Assembly: GCF_900115845.1 (NCBI RefSeq)
Contig: NZ_FOXX01000004.1
Coordinates: 186,001-250,000 of the forward strand
Source: Priestia endophytica DSM 13796
GTDB taxonomy: Bacteria > Bacillota > Bacilli > Bacillales > Bacillaceae_H
Length of the DNA stretch: 64,000 nt
Reading direction: 5' to 3'
Below are positions 53,425 to 60,597 of this stretch, piece after piece. The stretch's first letter is position 1, and every line of letters starts with the position of its first letter. The position numbers and the translations under genes were made by a program. Below the pieces are notes generated by a model. That model did not search any database and was not told the DNA's origin. It worked only from the letters and a program-made list of their open reading frames with translations.

Positions 53425-53736
53425 ATGAATCGCCCTATTGAATCTAAAGTGTCAAAAGAGATGAAAGAACTAGCCCCTATTTTTGTAGATTACGGAGAAA
53501 AAATATTATTCGAAGAGGTGTGGAGAGATTCTACATTAACATCAAAAGAAAGAAGCTTAGTGACACTTGCGGCTCTTATTAGCATGGGCAATACAGAACA
53601 GCTACCATTTCATCTTCAATTAGCTGAAAAACATGGAATAAATGAAACAGAAATTATTGCTTTAGTTACCCATATGGCTTTTTATTCAGGATGGCCTAAG
53701 GCAGCTGGGGCTTTAAATGTTCTATTAAATAAATAA
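53425..53736 (+). CDS. Carboxymuconolactone decarboxylase (AhpD-fold) family protein
   Basis: 103 residues with the CMD pattern FEEVWRDSTLTSKERSLVTLAALISMGNTEQLPFHLQLAEKHGINETEIIALVTHMAFYSGWPKAAGALN. The CxxC of AhpD is absent, so peroxidase-reductase chemistry is unlikely. Operon with the tautomerase suggests handling of a small ring or keto acid. AAGGAGGAAAGATAGCA precedes the ATG. Confidence 0.85.
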   Translation: MNRPIESKVSKEMKELAPIFVDYGEKILFEEVWRDSTLTSKERSLVTLAALISMGNTEQLPFHLQLAEKHGINETEIIALVTHMAFYSGWPKAAGALNVLLNK

Positions 53737-53778
53737 TAGGCTCTGTTTAACTTGATTGTTGTTATTTATCAGATTAAA

Positions 53779-53811
53779 AAGCGTTTTCGAATTAAAATGG
53801 CGAAAACGCTT
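53779..53811 (+). terminator. Hairpin after the CMD gene
   Basis: AAGCGTTTTCG pairs with CGAAAACGCTT around an 11-base loop; only a short T run (CCGTTTTAT) follows. Likely the terminator of the tautomerase-CMD unit. Confidence 0.6.
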
Positions 53812-53955
53812 CCGTTTTATGGAACGAATAGTTTGCCATCGCCCCTTTATTTAAAGAATTGTTTTATTGTTTTTGGAATTAAGAGAAGCAGTTCACTAAT
53901 CGTCAAAAGTATTCTCCACTTTATCGAACTTTTCATCAAATGTATCTTTATATTC

Positions 53956-54822
53956 CTAGACATTTGAAACCGTATCCCCTTGAATTGGTTCAATTCCATC
54001 TTTAAATCTAATACGAAGTGATTTTCCACTTTCAAGATCTAAAGAATCCATTACTTGAAAATGCAAATGTGGTTCTGAAGAATTTCCAGAATTACCACAC
54101 TTTCCAATGTATTGTCCTTCCTTTACCAGTTCACCTATTTTAACTTGTATAGAGTTCTTTTTTAAATGAGCTAACAGACTATATTCTTTGCTTGTATGTT
54201 CAATTATGACATAGTTTCCAACTGAGATTTCGGCATCCATTTCACCGGGAATATTATCTTTAATTCCATTCATAATTTTAATAACTTTTCCATCTGCTGG
54301 AGCTACGATTCCTTCATCAAAAGCATAAAAGTGTTCATTTTGAATTTGTGTATTTTGATAAGATGAACCATCTTGTATTTTCACTAAGTCATAAGCATAA
54401 CGTTGACTTTCGTATGCGTAATGATAATTAATTAATTCATTTGTTCCACCCCAAAAGACAAACCATTCCTCTTTTATTGGCATACTATAAGTATTTTGAG
54501 TGAAGCGATTATCACTTTCTGGATATGTTATAAATGGCTTTAAATATAGACTTTGTATCTGTTGGCGTTTATCGAAAGAAACGGCGATTGCTTTTTCTTT
54601 TCGGTCATCTAACCCAATATAGTGATTTAAATTTTGCAAAGATGTTTTAAACTCTATTTGATAATATGTAACGCCTATATTAAAAGATACTGCCAATTCA
54701 ATAAATTGTTCTAACGATATTAGCTGTTGAAAATTTTTAGAGGCACAACGATAAAGTTTTTCAAAATCTTCACTTTGAAATATTCTACCCAACTCTTCAG
54801 GGGTAATAGCACTAACAGTCAA
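53956..54822 (-). CDS. M23-family peptidase-like protein without signal peptide
   Basis: 288 residues starting at TTG 54822, with AGGAAG eight bases upstream. The N-terminal part (ITPEELGRIFQSEDFEKLYRCASKNFQQLIS...) resembles DUF3887-type domains and has no secretion signal. The C-terminal LytM/M23 domain has NYHYAYESQRYAYDLV, PADGKVIKI, AHLKKNSIQV and HLHFQV, keeping the metal-binding H..D and HxH residues. The gene starts 29 bases after hxlB on the same strand and may be co-transcribed with it. The lack of a signal peptide suggests a cytosolic or non-classical location. Confidence 0.75.
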   Translation of the reverse strand: MTVSAITPEELGRIFQSEDFEKLYRCASKNFQQLISLEQFIELAVSFNIGVTYYQIEFKTSLQNLNHYIGLDDRKEKAIAVSFDKRQQIQSLYLKPFITYPESDNRFTQNTYSMPIKEEWFVFWGGTNELINYHYAYESQRYAYDLVKIQDGSSYQNTQIQNEHFYAFDEGIVAPADGKVIKIMNGIKDNIPGEMDAEISVGNYVIIEHTSKEYSLLAHLKKNSIQVKIGELVKEGQYIGKCGNSGNSSEPHLHFQVMDSLDLESGKSLRIRFKDGIEPIQGDTVSNV

Positions 54823-54851
54823 TAATAAAACTTCCTATTCGTTGTATTCTT

Positions 54852-55400
54852 CTATTCCAAATTACTATGTTGCTGAAATGCATCGCTATGCCTAACTTGA
54901 TTCAACTGTCCATACTCTAAACAAATTGTATCAAACACAACATGTGCACATTGATCAAATAGTGAGCCTAATGGTTGAATGGATGGTGCTTCATTTTCAT
55001 TTCGGTATTTAGTTGCCGCAAGAATATGAATAACCTCTGTTGCATGTTCACTTAAAGGTGAAGTAGGATTTGTTGTAACTGCAATAACAGAGCAGCCTAA
55101 TTGTTTTGATTTTTGTGCGACAGTGACAACTTGCTGTGTTTTGCCTGAACCAGACACTGCTACTAATAAATCATTTTTAGTAATAGACGGTGTAATCGTC
55201 TCTCCTACGACAAAAACGGTTGCTCCTAAGTGCATAAGTCTCATTGCAAAGGATTTTGCCATTAGCCCTGAACGTCCTTCACCAATGACGAAAATACGTT
55301 TTGCCCTATGAAGGGAAAAAGCAACATCATCAAGGTGTTGTTGGTCAATTTTATTGATAACTTCTTCTATCTCTTTTAGAACATTGTTTAATTTTCTCAT
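54852..55400 (-). CDS. hxlB: 6-phospho-3-hexuloisomerase (SIS domain)
   Basis: 182 residues: a compact SIS sugar isomerase with GEGRSGLMAKSFAMRLMHLGATVFVVGETITPSI and AVSGSGKTQQV, ending with SIQPLGSLFDQCAHVVFD. This matches the PHI enzymes that convert D-arabino-3-hexulose 6-phosphate to fructose 6-phosphate in the RuMP pathway. It overlaps hxlA by an ATGA. Because the partner HPS-like enzyme has altered active-site text, the natural substrate may differ. Confidence 0.85.
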   Translation of the reverse strand: MRKLNNVLKEIEEVINKIDQQHLDDVAFSLHRAKRIFVIGEGRSGLMAKSFAMRLMHLGATVFVVGETITPSITKNDLLVAVSGSGKTQQVVTVAQKSKQLGCSVIAVTTNPTSPLSEHATEVIHILAATKYRNENEAPSIQPLGSLFDQCAHVVFDTICLEYGQLNQVRHSDAFQQHSNLE

Positions 55401-56038
55401 TTCACTGCCCCTTTATCTTCTATTTTATTTTTAAATGCTGCGGCTGCTTTTTCAATATCTTTTGCTTTTGTAATAGAGGATCCAATAATGACAACATCTG
55501 GCGTTAATAAGGAGAGAGAGGACATTGTTTCCAGATTCACTCCTCCTGCAACGGCGACTTTTGCCCCTTCAAAAAAAGGCGCTCGTAAGTTTGTATAGGA
55601 GCGAGATGACTTCCCTCCTATTTCTTGTTCATCTTTACTTAAATGATGACAAAAAACGGCTTTGTTATAGATTGCTAGTTTTTGCTGCGTTTCCTGTGTT
55701 GTATTCAATAAATCAATCATCATCATTTTGTCCCACTTTTGGGTAATGTCATAGCACATATGGAGCGTTGCTTGAGGTGAAACGCCCATTACGGTCGCAA
55801 TATCCGCTCCTGCTTGATAACATATCCCAAATTCATATTTTGCATTATCAATCGTTTTAATATCAGCGACAACGTACTTGTGTGGAAAAGCGTTTTTGAC
55901 TTCATAAATACTTTCCATCCCAAATTCTTTAATAAGAGAAGTTCCTACTTCAATCCAATCAATGGATGCTTCTGCTTTTTTAGCAATGTTTATTGCTTCT
56001 TGAATTGTTAAGCGATCTAAAGCTAGCTGTATTTTCAT
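55397..56038 (-). CDS. HPS/KGPDC-family enzyme (3-hexulose-6-P synthase-like)
   Basis: 213 residues, an OMPDC-superfamily (beta/alpha)8 barrel. D8, E30 and the catalytic D-x-K-x-x-D motif (D59, K61, D64 in ADIKTIDNAKYE) are present; AGGVN and IIGSSIT are the phosphate loops. Hexulose-phosphate synthases usually show HTGYDxQ, and 3-keto-L-gulonate-6-phosphate decarboxylases HRSRDxQ, at the next motif; here it is HLSKDEQ (H132-Q138), closer to the decarboxylase. Coupling with PHI favours HPS; the motif leaves a sugar-acid decarboxylase open. Own promoter at 56083-56111 with cre and LacI operator. AAGGGGAG precedes the ATG. Confidence 0.75.
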   Translation of the reverse strand: MKIQLALDRLTIQEAINIAKKAEASIDWIEVGTSLIKEFGMESIYEVKNAFPHKYVVADIKTIDNAKYEFGICYQAGADIATVMGVSPQATLHMCYDITQKWDKMMMIDLLNTTQETQQKLAIYNKAVFCHHLSKDEQEIGGKSSRSYTNLRAPFFEGAKVAVAGGVNLETMSSLSLLTPDVVIIGSSITKAKDIEKAAAAFKNKIEDKGAVK

Positions 56039-56066
56039 ATTAAACTCCCCTTACCCTTTGTTTGAT

Positions 56067-56076
56067 AAACCGGTTT
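56067..56076. promoter_or_regulatory. LacI-type operator AAACCGGTTT at hxlA promoter
   Basis: AAACCGGTTT is a perfect 10-bp palindrome with the central CG typical of LacI-family sites, seven bases downstream of the -10. The bases extend as AAACCGGTTTAGTA, the same as at the epimerase-kinase promoter. Confidence 0.7.
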
Positions 56077-56082
56077 AGTAAT

Positions 56083-56111
56083 AGTATAAAACAAATGTAA
56101 GCGCTTCTCAA
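56083..56111 (-). promoter_or_regulatory. hxlA promoter with cre-like box in the spacer
   Basis: On the minus strand TTGAGA (56106-56111) and TATACT (56083-56088) are 17 bases apart. The spacer carries AGCGCTTACA, part of a cre-like TGTAAGCGCTTCTCA (plus reading, 56096-56110), so CcpA could compete with polymerase. Confidence 0.75.
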
Positions 56112-56121
56112 TCCTTAAAAT

Positions 56122-56152
56122 AAAAAAGTGAGCCTTTATAACTCACTTTTTT
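56122..56152 (-). terminator. Terminator after the LacI-family gene
   Basis: AAAAAAGTGAG and CTCACTTTTTT enclose a nine-base loop, just after the regulator stop at 56155. Confidence 0.85.
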
Positions 56153-56154
56153 GT

Positions 56155-57168
56155 TTAATACAGCTTTGGACCCGTTGTTTCGCGGATTATTAGCGTGCAT
56201 TGATACTCATTTTGTTCAATTGGTGTTGACTCTTTTTGAATTTGACGAATGAGTAAACTTGCTGCTTTTTCTCCCATTTCAAAGGCTGGATGTGAAACAG
56301 TTGTAACAGAAGGTGTAGATATCTCTGCATGCGGAATATTATCATACACAATTAATGATAAATCGTTTGGAATCGATAACTTCTTACGTTTAATATATTT
56401 TTGCACTTCAATAAAAACTAGGTCATTTCCAGCAAGCAAAGCTGTTGGAGGTTCAGGATAAGAAAAAAGCTCGTCTAACTTCTCCTGCATGAACATTTTT
56501 TCACAGTTGATAATAAATTTTTCATCTATAGCAACATCTCGTTCTCGTAAAGCTTGTTTATACCCTTCTACACGTTCAATGCGCGGAGAAATTGTGAGAG
56601 GTTCTGTTATAATCGCTATTTTCTCATGACCAAGATCTAATAAATGGGAAATAGCTTCGCACGTTGCTTCACGGTTATTAACAAAAATAGATGGAACTTT
56701 CCCAGTGAGCTCTTCTACTTTTCGGTCCATCACAACAATGGGGTATTCTTCTCTTACCATTTGTTCATAGAGCTCAGTGTTTTCTCCTGTTGGAAATAAA
56801 ACAAGTCCATCCACTTGTTTAGCTTTTAACATTTCAATATATTTCTTCTCTTTTTCTGGGTTATCGTCTGCATTGCAAATAATGGCGTGAATATCGTACT
56901 TATGACAGTAGTCTTCAATCGCACGAATCACTTCAGTTGAAAGGTGATGCATAATATTTGCAATAATAATGCCAATCATCGAGGTGCGTTTTTGCTTTAA
57001 ACTCCGTGCTAAATAGTTTGGCTGATAGCCTAATGTCTCTATTGCTTGTTGAATTCTTTTTTTCGTCTCTTCTCCCATATATTGATATCTTTTATTAATA
57101 TATTGAGATACTGTACTTTTGGATACATTTGCTGCTTTTGCAACGTCAAGCATCGTTACTTTCTGCAT
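56155..57168 (-). CDS. LacI-family sugar-responsive repressor (KdgR-like)
   Basis: 337 residues. HTH VTMLDVAKAANVSKSTVSQYINKRYQYMGEETKKRIQQAIETLGYQPN, hinge ARSLKQKRTSMIGIIIANI, then the periplasmic-binding-like core. The HTH is like that of KdgR. It lies between two transcription units that share AAACCGGTTT; it is the natural candidate to bind them. AAGGACGGATGAT precedes the ATG. Confidence 0.88.
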   Translation of the reverse strand: MQKVTMLDVAKAANVSKSTVSQYINKRYQYMGEETKKRIQQAIETLGYQPNYLARSLKQKRTSMIGIIIANIMHHLSTEVIRAIEDYCHKYDIHAIICNADDNPEKEKKYIEMLKAKQVDGLVLFPTGENTELYEQMVREEYPIVVMDRKVEELTGKVPSIFVNNREATCEAISHLLDLGHEKIAIITEPLTISPRIERVEGYKQALRERDVAIDEKFIINCEKMFMQEKLDELFSYPEPPTALLAGNDLVFIEVQKYIKRKKLSIPNDLSLIVYDNIPHAEISTPSVTTVSHPAFEMGEKAASLLIRQIQKESTPIEQNEYQCTLIIRETTGPKLY

Positions 57169-57306
57169 ATCATCCGTCCTTTTTCTATTTCTATACTATG
57201 GTTGGTGTTGTCTATTAATAGTTTAAACAAAACGAACAGAAAAAGAAAAGCTTTCAGCACCGGAAATTCACGAGGCTTTCCAACTTTTCTTTCTCCTTAA
57301 AAGAAC

Positions 57307-57330
57307 AATCAGAGGGATTCCCCTCTGATT
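57307..57330 (-). terminator. Hairpin after the MFS gene
   Basis: AATCAGAGGG and CCCTCTGATT enclose a four-base loop, just downstream of the MFS stop at 57337; TTGTTCTTTT follows on the minus strand. Confidence 0.8.
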
Positions 57331-57336
57331 GATGAT

Positions 57337-58617
57337 TTACGCCATTTCTTCCACTTGTTTTACCACTTCTCTCTTGCCTGGCTTTTTTGTTGCAACAATC
57401 GTAAGGATGGCTGCAACCAATAAGGAACCAGCCATAAACACATAAGAAGCGCCAAATCCACCTGTTAATCCATTCAAATATCCAACAATGTAAGAGCCAA
57501 GAAAAGAACCGAGTGCTCCCATACTATTAATTAATGCCATTGCCCCTCCTGCTACATTTCGAGGTAGAATTTCAGGAATAATTGCAAAGAATGGTCCGTA
57601 TGGTGCATACATTGTTCCGCCTGCAATAACTAGCAATGTAAACGAAAGCCAAAAGTTACTTGTACCAATAAGGTATGATCCAGCAAAAGCAAGCGCTCCA
57701 ACTAATAAGAATGGCCATACAAAAGCACTTCTATTTAGAAACTTATCAGAAAGGTACGAAACTGCTAACATTAATATAACAGCTAAAACGTATGGAACAG
57801 AAGAAAGCCAGCCTGTTTTCACTATGTCCATGTTTGGCGCTGCTTTAATAATGGACGGTAACCACATTACAAATCCGTATACTCCAATGCTCCATAGGGC
57901 ATATTGAATACTTAATAAAATAACAGTTCGATTTTTAAAAGCTTCCTTATAGCCTTTAACAGGTTTGATTCCTTTCTGTTCTTTTTCTAACTCTTCTTGT
58001 AGATCTCTCTTTTCTTCAGTTGATAACCACTTTGCATCTTTTGGTTCATCATTTACTAGCTTCCACCATAGAAATGCCCAAATAACAGCAGGAAATCCTT
58101 CTAAAATAAACATCCATCTCCAACCAAATGATTCTAATAGATAGCCAGATACAATTGACATCCACAAAACAGTAGCAGGGTTACCTAAAATCAGAAACGT
58201 GTTTGCACGGGAACGTTCAGCTTTTGTAAACCAGTGGCTTAAGAAAACAAGCATCGCTGGCATAACAGCGCTTTCAACAACGCCTAGTGCGAAACGAATA
58301 ACAAATAAGAAGCCAACATGACTAACTAAACCTGTTGCAGTCGCAAGTCCTCCCCATAAAATCAGTGACCAGAAAATGAGTTTTTTCGCACTTTTCTTTT
58401 CAGCATAGTGTGCGCCAGGAATTTGGAAGAAGAAGTAGCCTAAGAAAAACAAGGAACCGAGCAAAGATGAAATAGCTGGTGTAATATGCAAATCTTTTGC
58501 TAATCCAGCAGCGGCTCCAAATCCATAATTCGCTCTGTCTAAGTACGCTAAACTGTACGTAATAAATACCACGGGAATTAATCGTAGCCATCTTTGTTTT
58601 GCAAGCTGTTTTTTCAT
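57337..58617 (-). CDS. MFS transporter, anion:cation symporter (hexuronate/sugar-acid) family
   Basis: 426 residues with 12 hydrophobic segments. The ACS signature is in WLRLIPVVFITYSLAYLDRANYGFG and in the FFFQIPGAHYAEKKSAKK loop. ACS permeases bring in glucarate, galactonate, rhamnonate or hexuronates. Adjacent to the kinase gene (2-base gap) and transcribed from the epimerase promoter, it is likely the importer of the cluster's substrate, which argues for a sugar acid. Confidence 0.85.
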   Translation of the reverse strand: MKKQLAKQRWLRLIPVVFITYSLAYLDRANYGFGAAAGLAKDLHITPAISSLLGSLFFLGYFFFQIPGAHYAEKKSAKKLIFWSLILWGGLATATGLVSHVGFLFVIRFALGVVESAVMPAMLVFLSHWFTKAERSRANTFLILGNPATVLWMSIVSGYLLESFGWRWMFILEGFPAVIWAFLWWKLVNDEPKDAKWLSTEEKRDLQEELEKEQKGIKPVKGYKEAFKNRTVILLSIQYALWSIGVYGFVMWLPSIIKAAPNMDIVKTGWLSSVPYVLAVILMLAVSYLSDKFLNRSAFVWPFLLVGALAFAGSYLIGTSNFWLSFTLLVIAGGTMYAPYGPFFAIIPEILPRNVAGGAMALINSMGALGSFLGSYIVGYLNGLTGGFGASYVFMAGSLLVAAILTIVATKKPGKREVVKQVEEMA

Positions 58618-58619
58618 CT

Positions 58620-59579
58620 TTACTTCACTCCTTGTGCATGAGATTGTAAATAAGATTGTAGCTCTTTCTCTGTTGGGTATCCATCGTTATCTCCTTTTGT
58701 ACCAACAGCAAGTGCCCCAATTGCATTTCCTCTTCGGATGGAATCCGAAATTGATTTTCCTTTTACTAACCCACTAAGCAAGCCGCATGCAAAGCCATCT
58801 CCTGCTCCAACCGTATCAACAATGTGTGGAACTTCAAATCCTGCAACAGTTCCTTCTTCGTAAGAAGTTTTAAAATAAGCCCCTTGTTCACCTAGTTTAA
58901 TCACAACAACTTCAACCCCGCTATCTAAATAATACGATGCAATGTCTTCGGGCTGTTTGTATCCTGTAAGCAGCTCTCCTTCGTGAATGCCAGGTAAAAC
59001 ATAGTTTGCTTGTTTAGCTGTTTCATTTGTCACTTTAATCATTTCCTCCTGAGATGACCAAAGCGATGGGCGTAAGTTAGGATCAAAAGAAACCGTTTTT
59101 TGTGCTTTTTTCATAAATGTTAAAGCATATTGAGCAAATTCACTCATTTCTTGAGAAAGTGCAAGCGGAATTCCTGTCATATGCAAATGAGCTGCTGAGT
59201 TAAAATACGTGTGATGAAAATCGCCTATATTTAAATGGCTCGCAGCCGAGTTCTTTCGGAAATAAAAAACATCTGGGTCTCCTTCTGTTACTTTTGATTT
59301 CATTTGGAAGCCTGTTGAATGATGTTCATCATACAATACTCCATCAATATTAACATTCTCTTCTTGAAGTCTATTCATAATAAATGTTCCAAACGGATCA
59401 CGTCCGACTTTGCTTACCCACGCTGATTGGACACCTAAGCGAGCTAATCCAATTGCAACATTTGTTTCTGCTCCTGCTAACTCTTTTGTAAATCCGTTAA
59501 TCTCATGCAACGGTCCTTGTTCATTTGCCATAAACATGGCCATTGCTTCTCCGAACGTAATCACATCTAACTTTTTCAT
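58620..59579 (-). CDS. kdgK: PfkB-family sugar kinase, KdgK-like
   Basis: 319 residues. PfkB start VITFGEAMAMFMANEQGPLHEINGFTKELAGAETNVAIGLARLG, middle motif KSKVTEGDPDVFYFRKNSAASHL and catalytic DTVGAGDGFACG near residue 255. Very close in text to B. subtilis 2-keto-3-deoxygluconate kinase. The usual partner, KDPG aldolase KdgA, is missing; HPS/PHI-like enzymes occupy the locus. The substrate might therefore be KDG or a related keto-sugar. Overlaps the epimerase gene by ATGA. Confidence 0.85.
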   Translation of the reverse strand: MKKLDVITFGEAMAMFMANEQGPLHEINGFTKELAGAETNVAIGLARLGVQSAWVSKVGRDPFGTFIMNRLQEENVNIDGVLYDEHHSTGFQMKSKVTEGDPDVFYFRKNSAASHLNIGDFHHTYFNSAAHLHMTGIPLALSQEMSEFAQYALTFMKKAQKTVSFDPNLRPSLWSSQEEMIKVTNETAKQANYVLPGIHEGELLTGYKQPEDIASYYLDSGVEVVVIKLGEQGAYFKTSYEEGTVAGFEVPHIVDTVGAGDGFACGLLSGLVKGKSISDSIRRGNAIGALAVGTKGDNDGYPTEKELQSYLQSHAQGVK

Positions 59580-60343
59580 ATGAGTTCCTCACTTTCGGTT
59601 ACTGAGTTAATATGGTTTGCTAGTGAATCAATGTGGTGAATGGACTCAATAGGAAATTCCAGAGCTTTTACTGTTGCCCGTGGAAGCGCTAACAAAATAT
59701 CTTTCCACTTTTCGTATAAATCATCTAAAATTGACACAGTGACTAACTTCCCGTTTAAGGAGTACACGTGCTTTAAATGAAGGTACTGAACATAAGAGCC
59801 TAATTTTTTAATAGCTTCTAAGAGAGATTGATTGGTATAGAGCCAGTTCCCGCTATCAAATGTCATAGCTACTTTCACACTAGATTTAGAAGCCTCTTCA
59901 AAGAATTTTTGCAATCGCTTAATATTACCTCCATAAGAAGTTTGATCATTTTCAACAAACAGTTGAAGAGCGGGATAATTATTTAAAAAGTGCCGCAACT
60001 CCTCTAAGCTTGATTTCCCTTCTTGATAAAAACCTAGCGAAACTTTAATCCACTGTGCGTGAAGCTCTTCCCCTTCTTCAAAAATCATTCTTAGTTCGTG
60101 TTGATTTAAAGAACCATCTTCTAACCACAATTGGATTGGTGCAGAGTAAACGATAAATAATGAAGTTTCTTCAAGCCTTTTTTTAGTTTGAATCCTATCA
60201 TTCTCTTTGTCTCTAAATAATTCTCGTCTAATTTCAACCCCGTACACACCCTTTTCGTGTAACGGTTTAATAAATGAATGTTGACCGTTTTCTTCAAGTT
60301 CATTTTGTGGAAATGCGTTTAAAGGAATAATTAATTTCTCCAT
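59576..60343 (-). CDS. Sugar phosphate isomerase/epimerase (xylose-isomerase-like TIM barrel)
   Basis: 255 residues from ATG 60343, with AAGGAG seven bases upstream (ATGs 6 and 24 bases upstream fit less well). An AP_endonuc_2-type barrel: VYGVEIRREL at the first strand, and metal-site residues in FVENDQTSYGG (Glu), MTFDSGNWLYT (Asp), YLHLKHV (His) and ALEFPIES (Glu). The family includes IolE/IolI, D-psicose 3-epimerase and UlaE. It leads the epimerase-kinase-MFS unit. The exact reaction is unknown. Confidence 0.8.
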   Translation of the reverse strand: MEKLIIPLNAFPQNELEENGQHSFIKPLHEKGVYGVEIRRELFRDKENDRIQTKKRLEETSLFIVYSAPIQLWLEDGSLNQHELRMIFEEGEELHAQWIKVSLGFYQEGKSSLEELRHFLNNYPALQLFVENDQTSYGGNIKRLQKFFEEASKSSVKVAMTFDSGNWLYTNQSLLEAIKKLGSYVQYLHLKHVYSLNGKLVTVSILDDLYEKWKDILLALPRATVKALEFPIESIHHIDSLANHINSVTESEELI

Positions 60344-60378
60344 AGACATGCTCCTTACATTATACAACCCTCTTTAGA

Positions 60379-60404
60379 AAACCGGTTTAGTAAAACGGTT
60401 TAGT
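60379..60404. promoter_or_regulatory. Tandem LacI-type operators at epimerase promoter
   Basis: AAACCGGTTTAGT (60379-60391) is followed at once by AAAACGGTTTAGT (60392-60404), a near direct repeat. The first contains the perfect AAACCGGTTT palindrome also found before hxlA. They cover the presumed start of transcription. Confidence 0.75.
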
Positions 60405-60407
60405 TAG

Positions 60408-60436
60408 ATTATAAAACTTTTGTAAGCGCTTTTCAA
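60408..60436 (-). promoter_or_regulatory. Epimerase-kdgK-MFS promoter with cre-like box
   Basis: On the minus strand TTGAAA (60431-60436) and TATAAT (60408-60413) are separated by exactly 17 bases, a near-consensus sigma-A promoter. TGTAAGCGCTTTTCA (60421-60435, plus reading) is a cre-like element across the -35 and spacer. Confidence 0.85.
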
Positions 60437-60552
60437 TAGTTTTTTAAGAAAAGTCTGATATCGATAAATTCGTCTATTTTCTATCCTCTTTTTTAAACTC
60501 ACCGCACTATTTTATTTCAAACAAGAGACTTATAAAATGCTAGATACTAAAA

Positions 60553-60590
60553 AGAGCGCGAATTCCTTCAGAAAAGGTTTTTGCGCTCAA
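60553..60590 (-). terminator. Hairpin downstream of the citrate transporter
   Basis: GAGCGC...GCGCTC stem with internal AAGG/CCTT pairing, just after the CitM-type stop. Weak U-run on the minus strand. Confidence 0.45.
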
Positions 60591-60597
60591 TGAGTAC

